Assembly (NCBI GenBank): GCA_030430675.1
Contig: JAUIKU010000011.1
Location: forward strand, 1-44,164
DNA: 44,164 nucleotides
Source of the DNA: Bacteroidia bacterium
GTDB taxonomy: Bacteria; Bacteroidota; Bacteroidia; Cytophagales; Cyclobacteriaceae
Direction: 5' to 3'
Shown: piece by piece, positions 36,794-44,164 of the stretch
Layout of the letters: the number at the start of each line of letters is the position of its first letter
How positions within the stretch are numbered: the first letter of the stretch is position 1
Notes under the pieces: model-generated
What the model saw: only the letters and a program-made list of their open reading frames with translations
What the model was told of the DNA's origin: nothing
Database searches by the model: none
Position numbers and translations under genes: made by a program

Positions 36794-38950
36794 TCATAGG
36801 TCAATACATATTTCATCAACAAAGACCACGCAGGCGCTTACAGAGCCACTTCCCCAATCAGGGTTGAACGAGATACCATAATTGGAGCAACCCAGCCCAT
36901 CGACGCAGAATTCCGCTTCCGAAGCCAGGTTTATATCAAAGGGAGAAAAGCCCATGGAGATACCGGCCTCAGCACTGGCTACAGAGAAGTCCAGGAATGC
37001 GCTGCTGTTACCTTCAAGCCTGAATAAGTTGGCAGTGAGTATTTCACCTGAGACCGCAATATTTCCTCCAATCACTACCAATGGAACATCGATCATTCCA
37101 CTGACCATGGCTCCGTCCCAGGTGGATGCATTAAGTGACAGGTTACTTTGAAGCTTGGTTACACCAAAGTCAACCTTGCCATTGACGGTTCCCCGCAGCA
37201 TCAATCCACGTGCTGAAACTTCTCCTGCCACTTCCACGGCTGCCGCTTGCAGTGGAGTCTCCAGGTAACCATCCAGGAATATTCCCTGGTCAGTGCTGGC
37301 CAGCAAATGCAGGTTTGCCAACAGGGCACCACCTTGTCCAAATTGAATATTGACTTCCCCTTCACCTTCCAGTAAGATGCCCTGATCGGTAATTTGTCCC
37401 CTTACCGATATGCCTGCCAAACTGCCTGGCAGGAAGACTTCGCCCAGCAGGAACGCACCCTCATTGGAAACTTCCAGGGTCAGTTCGCCGTTCAGAGAAG
37501 CCCCATTTCCAAATGGTATGTTTCCGTAAATAGTCCCATAAAGCAGGAAGTCACCATTACTCTCCAGCCTGCCACTGACCTCGGTGCCACCCAGTCCAAA
37601 GGGCAACTCCATGATACCACCCAGGGCTATTTTTTGAGGGGTGAAATGAAAATATTGCTGTTGCAGTGAACTGGTGAGCCCCGGCACCTGGATCTGATAG
37701 CGATTCATCATATAGAACTCCCACTCTTCCAGTTTCTCCCCTATATTGACATACATCTGTCCATCCCGGGAAACAGAGGGGAGGAACCGGGTAGCCTCCG
37801 GGCCAATCACCCTTTCGAAGAAATCATTGGTGTCCATATCATACTCCCCGGCAAAGCGGAGAAAGGTATTTCCCAATTCAATATTTTCCTGCAGGGTAGC
37901 CCTGCCCAGTTCAATTTCAAGATCAAGAGGGAGCATATTCAACAAGTCATGACCAAAAAACACCTTGCCGTTAACTCCCCGGGTATAGAAAGCCTTATCA
38001 AAACCCAATTCAAAAATGTTAGCAAGTCCAAGTTGACTGTATACCACGGTTTCTCCTTCCAAAAACAGGGGATACTTTTTGAGTGACATTTTCCCGGACA
38101 TATAAAATCCTCCGGAAAACCCGCTGAAATTCGTTCCACCTACGGTGGCTTCCAGGTCCTCACTATATTCCAATGGCAGAAATTGAAAACGGTCATTCAG
38201 CGATAACCCGAACCTTACATCGCTAATGGTTGCCTTCACCTTGTCCTTGTCACTTTTGAACCGTATAGGTTCCCCGTTTTTAGAAGATGGTTTGGGTTTG
38301 TCCTTAACTTCATATTCATGCATCTTGCCATCGAAAAAAATAGCGGGATCAGATGGATCATAGTATAGTTGGTCATAGTCAAATAATGCATTTTCAATCA
38401 TAGCCAGGCCTCCGGCCTCATCCGATCCGAACTCGGGGTAGGGGTCAAGGGTAAACCGGAAAAAGCACGATTGATCGGCAAAAGGTAGCTTAAACCCTTC
38501 TTCTTCTTCATTGAATAGGGCTCCGGAGGCATACATGGTTTTGGCTCCGTAAATGTCAGCCATTACCAGGACGTCATTCAGGAACCCGGCTTTGGGAAAT
38601 TGGGCCGTCCCATATCCCTCGAAAGAGTTTATTTGACCATTCGCATCTCTGAGAAGATTGAATTCCCCATTAGTGACGGCAATTGGTCCAACTTCCGAGT
38701 CGGAAAAAATAGTTCCTTTGATCTGGTATCCCAGGTCATTGGCGTTTATCCTTTCGTTGTTTACAAAAAGGCGGTTGGCATAGCAAATGTTGTCCAGTGG
38801 CAAGTTTGTAGTCTCACCATCTATGATCACTTCATCGGGATCTTCAGGGTCGAAGATGTCGATGGGTTTGATCTCCTCTGTTTCACAATGTGTAAAGAAA
38901 CCTAATGATACCAGGCAAAACAGGGTCTTAAGTAATTTATTTCGAATCAT
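36794..38950 (-). CDS. Large lipoprotein with four C-terminal repeats of about 58 residues
   Basis: This 718-residue protein begins MIRNKLLKTLFCLVSLGFFTHCE, a signal sequence ending in a lipobox-like cysteine, followed by an acidic proline-rich linker (IDIFDPEDPDEVIIDGE), so lipid anchoring is likely. The middle (about 60-440) is beta-rich with no family I recognise. From about 447 to 675 there are four repeats with a shared pattern: a short PL or PFGLGG start, an alternating hydrophobic V-G-x-L strand, a G-x-F/I-x-LxG turn, an FG motif, and a closing LxGE/LDGY strand. The C-terminus (EFCVDGLGCSNYGISFNPDWGSGSVSACVVFVDEICIDL) holds four cysteines that could form disulfides. It is last in the CHAT cluster, 27 bases after the barrel-like gene. 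Confidence 0.8.
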   Translation of the reverse strand: MIRNKLLKTLFCLVSLGFFTHCETEEIKPIDIFDPEDPDEVIIDGETTNLPLDNICYANRLFVNNERINANDLGYQIKGTIFSDSEVGPIAVTNGEFNLLRDANGQINSFEGYGTAQFPKAGFLNDVLVMADIYGAKTMYASGALFNEEEEGFKLPFADQSCFFRFTLDPYPEFGSDEAGGLAMIENALFDYDQLYYDPSDPAIFFDGKMHEYEVKDKPKPSSKNGEPIRFKSDKDKVKATISDVRFGLSLNDRFQFLPLEYSEDLEATVGGTNFSGFSGGFYMSGKMSLKKYPLFLEGETVVYSQLGLANIFELGFDKAFYTRGVNGKVFFGHDLLNMLPLDLEIELGRATLQENIELGNTFLRFAGEYDMDTNDFFERVIGPEATRFLPSVSRDGQMYVNIGEKLEEWEFYMMNRYQIQVPGLTSSLQQQYFHFTPQKIALGGIMELPFGLGGTEVSGRLESNGDFLLYGTIYGNIPFGNGASLNGELTLEVSNEGAFLLGEVFLPGSLAGISVRGQITDQGILLEGEGEVNIQFGQGGALLANLHLLASTDQGIFLDGYLETPLQAAAVEVAGEVSARGLMLRGTVNGKVDFGVTKLQSNLSLNASTWDGAMVSGMIDVPLVVIGGNIAVSGEILTANLFRLEGNSSAFLDFSVASAEAGISMGFSPFDINLASEAEFCVDGLGCSNYGISFNPDWGSGSVSACVVFVDEICIDL

Positions 38951-38977
38951 AATGGTAGGGTTTATTTCTGCGCGGTT

Positions 38978-39736
38978 TTATTTGTAGGTAGGGCAACCTG
39001 TACTGTTCCCAAGATTGAACCTATAGCTGGCTTTCAGGGTAATTGTCATATAGCTGGCTCCGATATCTTGTTTTTCAAAACCTCCCGCCAGGTATTGTCC
39101 GGTACCTGCCATGTGATAGGTAAACTGCGGTCCGAATCGATAGCGTTTTACCCGGTAAGTGACTCCAATACCCATTAATCCGGCGATTCCCTGGTCCTTC
39201 TCCACTTTCTCCTGATAGTTTATGATACCATCATAAACATCGTCTGTCAGGACACCCTGCCAGTAGCTTATTCCGAGCAATGCATAAGGGTCAAACAGTG
39301 ATTTCTTCCCCATGGCCTCTAATAGTGACAATTTGATTGCTCCGTATATATTCCTGGGCTTGAAGAGAAAAATTTCTTGTTGAAAGGCCGTGTGAAACAT
39401 GTAGCCCATCATCAGACTAAAAGGTGTACTTTCTTTGCCGTAGGTAGCCGATATGTCAATGGTGGGCTGCTGGGAATCCATGCCGGCCTGAAAAGTATGT
39501 GACCAGATACCATAGCCACCCGCCAGTTCCAGATAGTGCTGTTGAAATTTCCTGGATTTCAGTTTTGTATAATTCTTTCTGTTACCGGGTTTAGGGTCAA
39601 TCGACAGGGCAGATGTTCTCAACGAGAATAACTGCATTAATAGCAAGAAGATAAGGGACCACCCAAAGGCCTTTAAAACCAGTGTGGCTGCTGATTTATC
39701 AGGTGACTCATGATGTTTCTGTATACCGTATTTCAT
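38978..39736 (-). CDS. Outer-membrane beta-barrel-like protein
   Basis: The ATG at 39736 (MKYGIQKHHESPDK) gives 252 residues; a TTG two codons upstream opens the frame. An unusually long N-terminal part precedes the hydrophobic signal (FGWSLIFLLLMQLFSLRTSALS). The rest alternates aromatic and polar residues as in small outer-membrane barrels: YLELAGGYGIWSHTFQAGM, PFSLMMGYMFHTAFQQEIFLF, GIGVTYRVKRYRFGPQFTYHMAG and the terminal YMTITLKASYRFNLGNS. It ends in STGCPTYK rather than an aromatic residue, which is atypical of a BAM signal. Function is unknown. It lies 97 bases downstream of the CHAT gene and 27 bases upstream of the lipoprotein gene. Confidence 0.72.
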   Translation of the reverse strand: MKYGIQKHHESPDKSAATLVLKAFGWSLIFLLLMQLFSLRTSALSIDPKPGNRKNYTKLKSRKFQQHYLELAGGYGIWSHTFQAGMDSQQPTIDISATYGKESTPFSLMMGYMFHTAFQQEIFLFKPRNIYGAIKLSLLEAMGKKSLFDPYALLGISYWQGVLTDDVYDGIINYQEKVEKDQGIAGLMGIGVTYRVKRYRFGPQFTYHMAGTGQYLAGGFEKQDIGASYMTITLKASYRFNLGNSTGCPTYK

Positions 39737-39833
39737 CTGCAAATCGTTGTGGTTTTACCATTGATTGCAGAGAATGGGAAATGGTTACCCAAGGAAGGCA
39801 GGCCATTGCCATAATCGGCTGGAAAGGAGTTAA

Positions 39834-42800
39834 CTACAGCTGTGTCTTACTTTGATTATTGGCCCCAAGATATCTTTTTGACAATCCTACGGTAACCAAT
39901 AGCAGGGCAAGGAAGATGAGAACATACCACAGCATAGTCCATAAGTTAGTGGCCCCGGACATTATTACTGGCTTTGGGTCGCCCTGGGAAATAAAACCTG
40001 CCCAATAAAAGGGATGAGAGAATAAGTCATCTGAGCGCTTAAGGTACTCTCTTTTGGCAGCAGCCAGGGCGTGATCTTTGGTCAACCCATCCGCGATCCC
40101 CTGGTAAAACAACTCCATGATATCAGCAGTGGCCTCGTCTTGTGCAGGCCACAAACTCATGACAATACTAGGACATCCGGCATAGGCAAAAGCCCTTCCC
40201 AGGCTCATTACTCCTTCACCCCGTTCCAGTTTACCGTAACCGGTGTTGCAGGCGGAAAGTACTGCCATTTGGGCATTGAGTTGCATATTGTACAACTCCC
40301 ACACATGAAGGTCACCATCGTTGACAGAATCCTCGGAAATGGTAAAAAGCAGACGGGAGTTTAACGGATTCTGATCATCCACAATGGCATGGGTAGCCAA
40401 ATGTATAATATCTGATTCCGGTGCCGCCCGTTTAAACTGGGATTCGGTAGCGGCGGCATCCTGGAATAATTGTCCGGTAAAGTAGCGAGCGATAACCCCT
40501 GTCTCTCGTTTGGTACCTTTCAATTCCGCAAGCGTACCCCTGACGGTTTCCTGAACAGGAGAAGTTGATCCGTTTACTGCCAGTGAAGACCTCTTATTGA
40601 ACTCAGGGGCAAATGCCAGGTAATTAAAGTTCCTGTCAGGTTTTTCACGCTGTTTGGTAGCCATCAACGAAGTGGAAGAAAAAGCATAGTTCAAATTGAT
40701 ATCAAAAATCAGGTAAGGAAGATCCATAAAGCCGGTTTCAGAAGCAGTATAGGTAGTGCTCAAAATTTCAAAGGGAAAGTAATTTAGTACACCATCAGGT
40801 ACGATGGTCACGTTTTTATTTTGGATCATTCCGGCGGTCGGGCCAATCAATTGCTGGTATAATTGATGACTGGCCAACGCAAATTCTTTGGAGAAGGAAA
40901 GTTTTTGATTCAGGCAGTCCCTTAGTAGCTGAACTTGATTATTAAAATCATCCGTTACCGGGTTACTGTAAAAAACAAGCTCCCTGGAATCAACCGCCAA
41001 AGCATAGAGCGTTGAATCTCCCATAAAATAAATTATCAATGCTTCATTTTCAGTTACTTGAGCCCGGACTGAATTAAGCGTAGCTACCTCAGTATTGTAC
41101 TTCAGCGCGTGGTATTCCGGGTGAGAATTGGAAATGGCATGCATAAGGCTATCGTAGGATTTTCGGAATCTAAATGCCTTGCTACGCCAGAGACCTTTTT
41201 TTTGGTCATCGTTTTCAACCCTTGCCTGTGTTTCATAGAAAGCCAGTTTAGCTTTAAGGTCTGTTTCTGTCTCGATCAAAGCATCGGGAATATTGGCAAA
41301 TTGTTTAGCGGCTGTCTCCCTTATGGTACTTAGCAGCATAAACGATTTACTTTTTTCCATAATCTGAAATGCTGATGCCAGGTACATTTCGCTTCCCTTC
41401 ACTTCATAGAGTTCTTTGACCACACTTAAGCTTCTTTCATATATCCTAAGATGGTTTTCAAGCAGGCTTTGTTTCGAGCCCTGTTCCAGGAAGCCGACCC
41501 TCAGGGTATCAATGAGACTTATTGCCAGTTGCAAAGTCTCATGAGATCGCTCCAGGTATATCGGGTTGTCTTCGGCCTGATATTGTTTGCGAAAAGCCCA
41601 GGCTTTCTGGCTGAGAATTTCCAGCGTTGTTGGCAGGGTACTTAGCTGTGGCAGTGTGGGATTAATGGAATAATCGGGCGCCAGCCCTGGTACTAAAGCA
41701 GCCAGTGCCGTCTGATATTGGTTCAGGGCCTTTGTTGCCTGGTCATTCTCAAGATAAGCGTCTCCCATGGCCTGGTAGGTTTCTGCGATTTCGGGATGGT
41801 GGGGACCGAAAGCATCGGTCAATACACTAAGTGATTGTTCAAAGGACTTCCAGGCATCATCAAATTGACCCAGTTCGGTGTAGCAATAGCCGATGTTGCG
41901 ATAACTTTCGGCAACGAAATTGGCTTGATCTACCATGGTAGTCAATCCTGAGTTGATGGAGCGGTTGAGGTGATCTATGGCCAGCTGGAATTGATCCATT
42001 TTTAAGAGGGCAACCCCGATCAGGGCGTTAGCAGCTGCTTTTCCCGCCAGAATATCGCGGTTAACCTCTTTATTCTGTAAAAAAATATCCAGTGCTTCTC
42101 GGAAATAGCGTAAGGCTTCTTCTGGTTGTTCAAGGTTTAAATAAGCCTGACCAGTGGTAAGCAGGGGTGTTGCGTACCGGGAATGGTTACTTCCAACGGA
42201 TTCTCTTAAAATATCAGCAGAGATCTGGGCATGCTTTAAGGCTAAATCGTAGTCACCATATGCCATATAACAATCGGCTATGCTATAATGGTCTTCTCCA
42301 ACCCATATATGGTTCTCTCCAAATGTGTGCAAGTCAACTTCCAGCGTTTTTTGTAAATACTCAAGAGCCTTATAATAATCTCCCATACTGTAGTAAACCC
42401 TGCCCAGGTTATAGCTGGATACTCCGGTTTCAGGATGTAAATTCCCCAGCATTTTTTGTTTGGCAGACAAGCTATTAAAATGATATTCCAGTGCTTTTTC
42501 GTATTCATGCTGGTCCTGGTAAACATTTGCCAGGTCATTGTAAACCCTGGCGATGTCCAATAGGTGCTCCCCCGGAAGCTCCTGGTAGATTGATAAACTC
42601 TTAAGTAAATATTCGATAGCTTTTTCTGAACTATTGCCCAGCAGATAATACGCCACACCCAACCGGGAATAAACTCCACCTACTTGTTTACTAGTTGCCC
42701 CCAGGCTTTTGGTGAAGATGTCCAGCGCAATATTATAATGATCAATAGCCGTATCGATCTTCCTTTGTTTGGTAAAGCAGTAACCCAATCGAGTATAGGA

Positions 42801-43127
42801 TTCGCCAAGCACCGGGTCCTGTGGATCAAGGTGGCGGGAACCCAATGCAATCGCTTCTTTTAAATTGCTTTCTGCCAGGTCGTATTTTGACAAATCGATA
42901 AAGGTCAAACCCAATCCGTTCAAGGTTTTAACTTTCAGCTTATGGTTACCCGTTTTGGTGGAAACTTCCAGAAGTTCCTGATACAAAACCAGGGCACTGT
43001 CGTAGCTAGAGGCATCTTTTAATGAATCCGCCTGGGATAGTAACTGCAAATTTTTCTCAGTATCCTGACCTGGTAACCAAAGGCCACAAAATAACGCAAT
43101 GCCTAGTATGGGTATTCTTATTAGCAT
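39834..43127 (-). CDS. Exported, membrane-anchored TPR-CHAT (caspase-like) protein
   Basis: This 1097-residue protein starts at an ATG with a signal peptide (MLIRIPILGIALFCGLWLPG). Residues 25 to about 480 are some ten TPRs (for example YNDLANVYQDQHEYEKALEYHFNSL and YNLGRVYYSMGDYYKALEYLQKTLEV). A helical linker leads to a C-terminal CHAT domain with the catalytic His in DIIHLATHAIVDD (His913) and Cys in AVLSACNTGYGKLERGEGVMSLGRAF (Cys960), then SIVMSLWPAQDEATADIMELFY. One membrane helix follows (MLWYVLIFLALLLVTVGL) and a short basic tail. The catalytic pair is intact, so cysteine protease activity is plausible. The topology puts both TPR and CHAT domains in the periplasm. It starts 10 bases after the anti-sigma-like gene. 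Confidence 0.93.
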   Translation of the reverse strand: MLIRIPILGIALFCGLWLPGQDTEKNLQLLSQADSLKDASSYDSALVLYQELLEVSTKTGNHKLKVKTLNGLGLTFIDLSKYDLAESNLKEAIALGSRHLDPQDPVLGESYTRLGYCFTKQRKIDTAIDHYNIALDIFTKSLGATSKQVGGVYSRLGVAYYLLGNSSEKAIEYLLKSLSIYQELPGEHLLDIARVYNDLANVYQDQHEYEKALEYHFNSLSAKQKMLGNLHPETGVSSYNLGRVYYSMGDYYKALEYLQKTLEVDLHTFGENHIWVGEDHYSIADCYMAYGDYDLALKHAQISADILRESVGSNHSRYATPLLTTGQAYLNLEQPEEALRYFREALDIFLQNKEVNRDILAGKAAANALIGVALLKMDQFQLAIDHLNRSINSGLTTMVDQANFVAESYRNIGYCYTELGQFDDAWKSFEQSLSVLTDAFGPHHPEIAETYQAMGDAYLENDQATKALNQYQTALAALVPGLAPDYSINPTLPQLSTLPTTLEILSQKAWAFRKQYQAEDNPIYLERSHETLQLAISLIDTLRVGFLEQGSKQSLLENHLRIYERSLSVVKELYEVKGSEMYLASAFQIMEKSKSFMLLSTIRETAAKQFANIPDALIETETDLKAKLAFYETQARVENDDQKKGLWRSKAFRFRKSYDSLMHAISNSHPEYHALKYNTEVATLNSVRAQVTENEALIIYFMGDSTLYALAVDSRELVFYSNPVTDDFNNQVQLLRDCLNQKLSFSKEFALASHQLYQQLIGPTAGMIQNKNVTIVPDGVLNYFPFEILSTTYTASETGFMDLPYLIFDINLNYAFSSTSLMATKQREKPDRNFNYLAFAPEFNKRSSLAVNGSTSPVQETVRGTLAELKGTKRETGVIARYFTGQLFQDAAATESQFKRAAPESDIIHLATHAIVDDQNPLNSRLLFTISEDSVNDGDLHVWELYNMQLNAQMAVLSACNTGYGKLERGEGVMSLGRAFAYAGCPSIVMSLWPAQDEATADIMELFYQGIADGLTKDHALAAAKREYLKRSDDLFSHPFYWAGFISQGDPKPVIMSGATNLWTMLWYVLIFLALLLVTVGLSKRYLGANNQSKTQL

Positions 43128-43137
43128 GGTGCCGGGG

Positions 43138-43869
43138 TTACAACTCTTTCAGCAGTTGACCGGCATCCGCGGCGTATTTGCCTGCACCTTTTTCATGTAA
43201 TGCTGAAAGGATATCACGGGCTTTGTCGATATCATTCAGTTTTAGATAAGTCAGGCCGAGAAACCACTGGGCAGCGGTTAAATATTCGCCCGACTCAAAC
43301 TTTTGCAAGATATGGAAGCGATTGCGGGCGTCCTGAGGTTGTTCCAGCGCCAGGTAACATATTCCGCTGTAAAACAGCACCCCTTCGTTTTCCGGCTCAT
43401 TGGCTAATACCTGTTCAAAACCTGAAACCGCAGATTGGTAGTCCTGCTGATTGTACGCTTGCAGCGCTGCCCGCAGCAACTCACTTCCTGAGCTAGCACG
43501 GACCGTTATGTTCTCAGGAGGTACCTGAAAATAATCAGAAAACAGACGGTCCGGGGTCGGGGCCTGAAACCATATAAGATAACTCGCGACTACCAATGCC
43601 ACTATTGACACTGCCGCAGCCATTAAATAGCGGTAATTAAAATTTTGTCTGGAGTTCTTTTTTTTTGACTTGAGTTCCTGTTCAATGATTTCCAGGTCTT
43701 TTTTGAAGTCCGCCACCTCCGTATTAAGCGCTTTGGACATTTCATCCACCAGGCGTACTCTACTGGCAAACGCTGTATCATTACGCATGCGGTCTTCCAC
43801 TGCCGATTGTTCTTCAACGGTCAGCGTACCCTGCAGATAGCTTTCGATTAACTCTAAATCCTGTTCCAC
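43138..43869 (-). CDS. Anti-sigma-like membrane protein with periplasmic TPRs
   Basis: This 243-residue protein starts at a GTG (43869); no better codon is present near the family-like N-terminus EQDLELIESYLQGTLTVEEQSAVEDRM, which resembles the cytoplasmic part of Bacteroidota anti-sigma factors. A coiled coil leads to one membrane helix near 82-103 (YLMAAAVSIVALVVASYLIWF), and the outer part has TPRs (LLRAALQAYNQQDYQSAVSGFEQVL, and ARNRFHILQKFESGEYLTAAQWFLGLTYLKL). In related operons an ECF sigma factor gene precedes such a protein and a CHAT gene follows. The CHAT gene is here, but no sigma factor is found in the 295 bases upstream. It probably passes an envelope signal inward. Confidence 0.82.
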   Translation of the reverse strand: MEQDLELIESYLQGTLTVEEQSAVEDRMRNDTAFASRVRLVDEMSKALNTEVADFKKDLEIIEQELKSKKKNSRQNFNYRYLMAAAVSIVALVVASYLIWFQAPTPDRLFSDYFQVPPENITVRASSGSELLRAALQAYNQQDYQSAVSGFEQVLANEPENEGVLFYSGICYLALEQPQDARNRFHILQKFESGEYLTAAQWFLGLTYLKLNDIDKARDILSALHEKGAGKYAADAGQLLKEL

Positions 43870-44164
43870 AATCAGTTGCTTAGTTCCCTGTATAAAGTGT
43901 CCTGCTCAATGGCGGTAATTAGGAAAGCTCGTACTTTTCTTTCGATCAAGGCTGGGCAAGCTTAGCAGTTCTCATGCACAATCTGTCACGTACGACAGCA
44001 TTTTGAGCGGGGTTTAAGCCAAAGATATCCAACAAGTACACCCGGAGCCTTTAGTCGAATGTCTGTTTTCGCATCACTGCACCTTACATACGCTCGTTAC
44101 CGCCGAGCAGAACGTCCCTTCCAGTCTTGAAGCACTCGTAGCCGCGGTTGCGGCGCAGGGCACC
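43870..44164. other. No convincing gene; GC-rich right edge
   Basis: I find no ORF with a recognisable product in these 295 bases. On the minus strand one frame runs from the right edge to a TAA at 44084-44086, 26 codons with GYECFKTGRD and LLGGNERM near the end, which could be the tail of an unidentified gene. The last 64 bases (44101-44164) contain 43 G or C (67 percent), clearly more than neighbouring DNA. All frames between 43870 and 44083 have stops. Confidence 0.4.

Noticed and set aside
43870-44083. Missing ECF sigma factor gene
   Set aside because: All minus-strand frames in this stretch contain stops and the translations do not resemble sigma-70 regions 2 or 4.

Overview
The window looks like chromosomal DNA of a gliding-type Bacteroidota, probably Cytophagales or a relative. 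The lineage markers are a GldH-like gliding lipoprotein next to ricT, a GWxTD-domain protein, a DUF2723 (TMEM260-like) membrane glycosyltransferase, a TPR-CHAT protein beside an anti-sigma-like TPR protein, weak or absent Shine-Dalgarno sequences, and several matches to the Bacteroidota promoter element TAnnTTTG. The genus-level guess is inference. No rRNA, tRNA, transposase, phage gene or CRISPR array was seen.

Layout. (1) 1-6112: the tail of a helix-hairpin-helix protein, a 1333-aa DUF4011-type superfamily 1 helicase whose C-terminal nuclease-like domain looks degenerate, and an orphan TPR histidine kinase. (2) 6119-11358, minus strand: gldH, ricT, purD and recQ. (3) 11413-13457: KpsF-type sugar-phosphate isomerase and mannose-1-phosphate guanylyltransferase, overlapping by 4 bases. 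(4) 13452-20634: rlmB with the GWxTD gene, a methyltransferase, the 1001-aa DUF2723 protein and an exported TPR protein. (5) 20636-30821: a surface-polysaccharide locus with one divergent glycosyltransferase, then flippase, glycosyltransferase, polysaccharide pyruvyltransferase, FkbM methyltransferase and two more glycosyltransferases in one tight operon, then a polytopic membrane protein (candidate polymerase) and a methyltransferase. (6) 30934-36735: Lrp/AsnC regulator, PyrR-like phosphoribosyltransferase, PAS histidine kinase behind a perfect inverted repeat, panB, two adjacent heptanucleotide repeat arrays, and monomeric NADP-isocitrate dehydrogenase with a clear terminator. (7) 36794-43869, minus strand: an envelope cluster of an anti-sigma-like TPR membrane protein, an exported membrane-anchored TPR-CHAT protease-like protein, a beta-barrel-like protein and a lipoprotein with four repeats of about 58 residues. 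(8) 43870-44164: no convincing gene, and the last 64 bases are unusually GC-rich.

How the genes work together. KpsF and ManC would supply Kdo and GDP-mannose precursors to the envelope. The polysaccharide locus builds, decorates (pyruvyl, methyl) and exports a glycan, but no initiating sugar-phosphate transferase is present, so that step must be encoded elsewhere. The least explained part is the CHAT cluster. All four products are predicted to be in or across the envelope, so a caspase-like protease would act in the periplasm with a neighbouring repeat lipoprotein and barrel as candidate partners or substrates. The heptamer arrays at 34132-34350 are the most unusual DNA-level structure.
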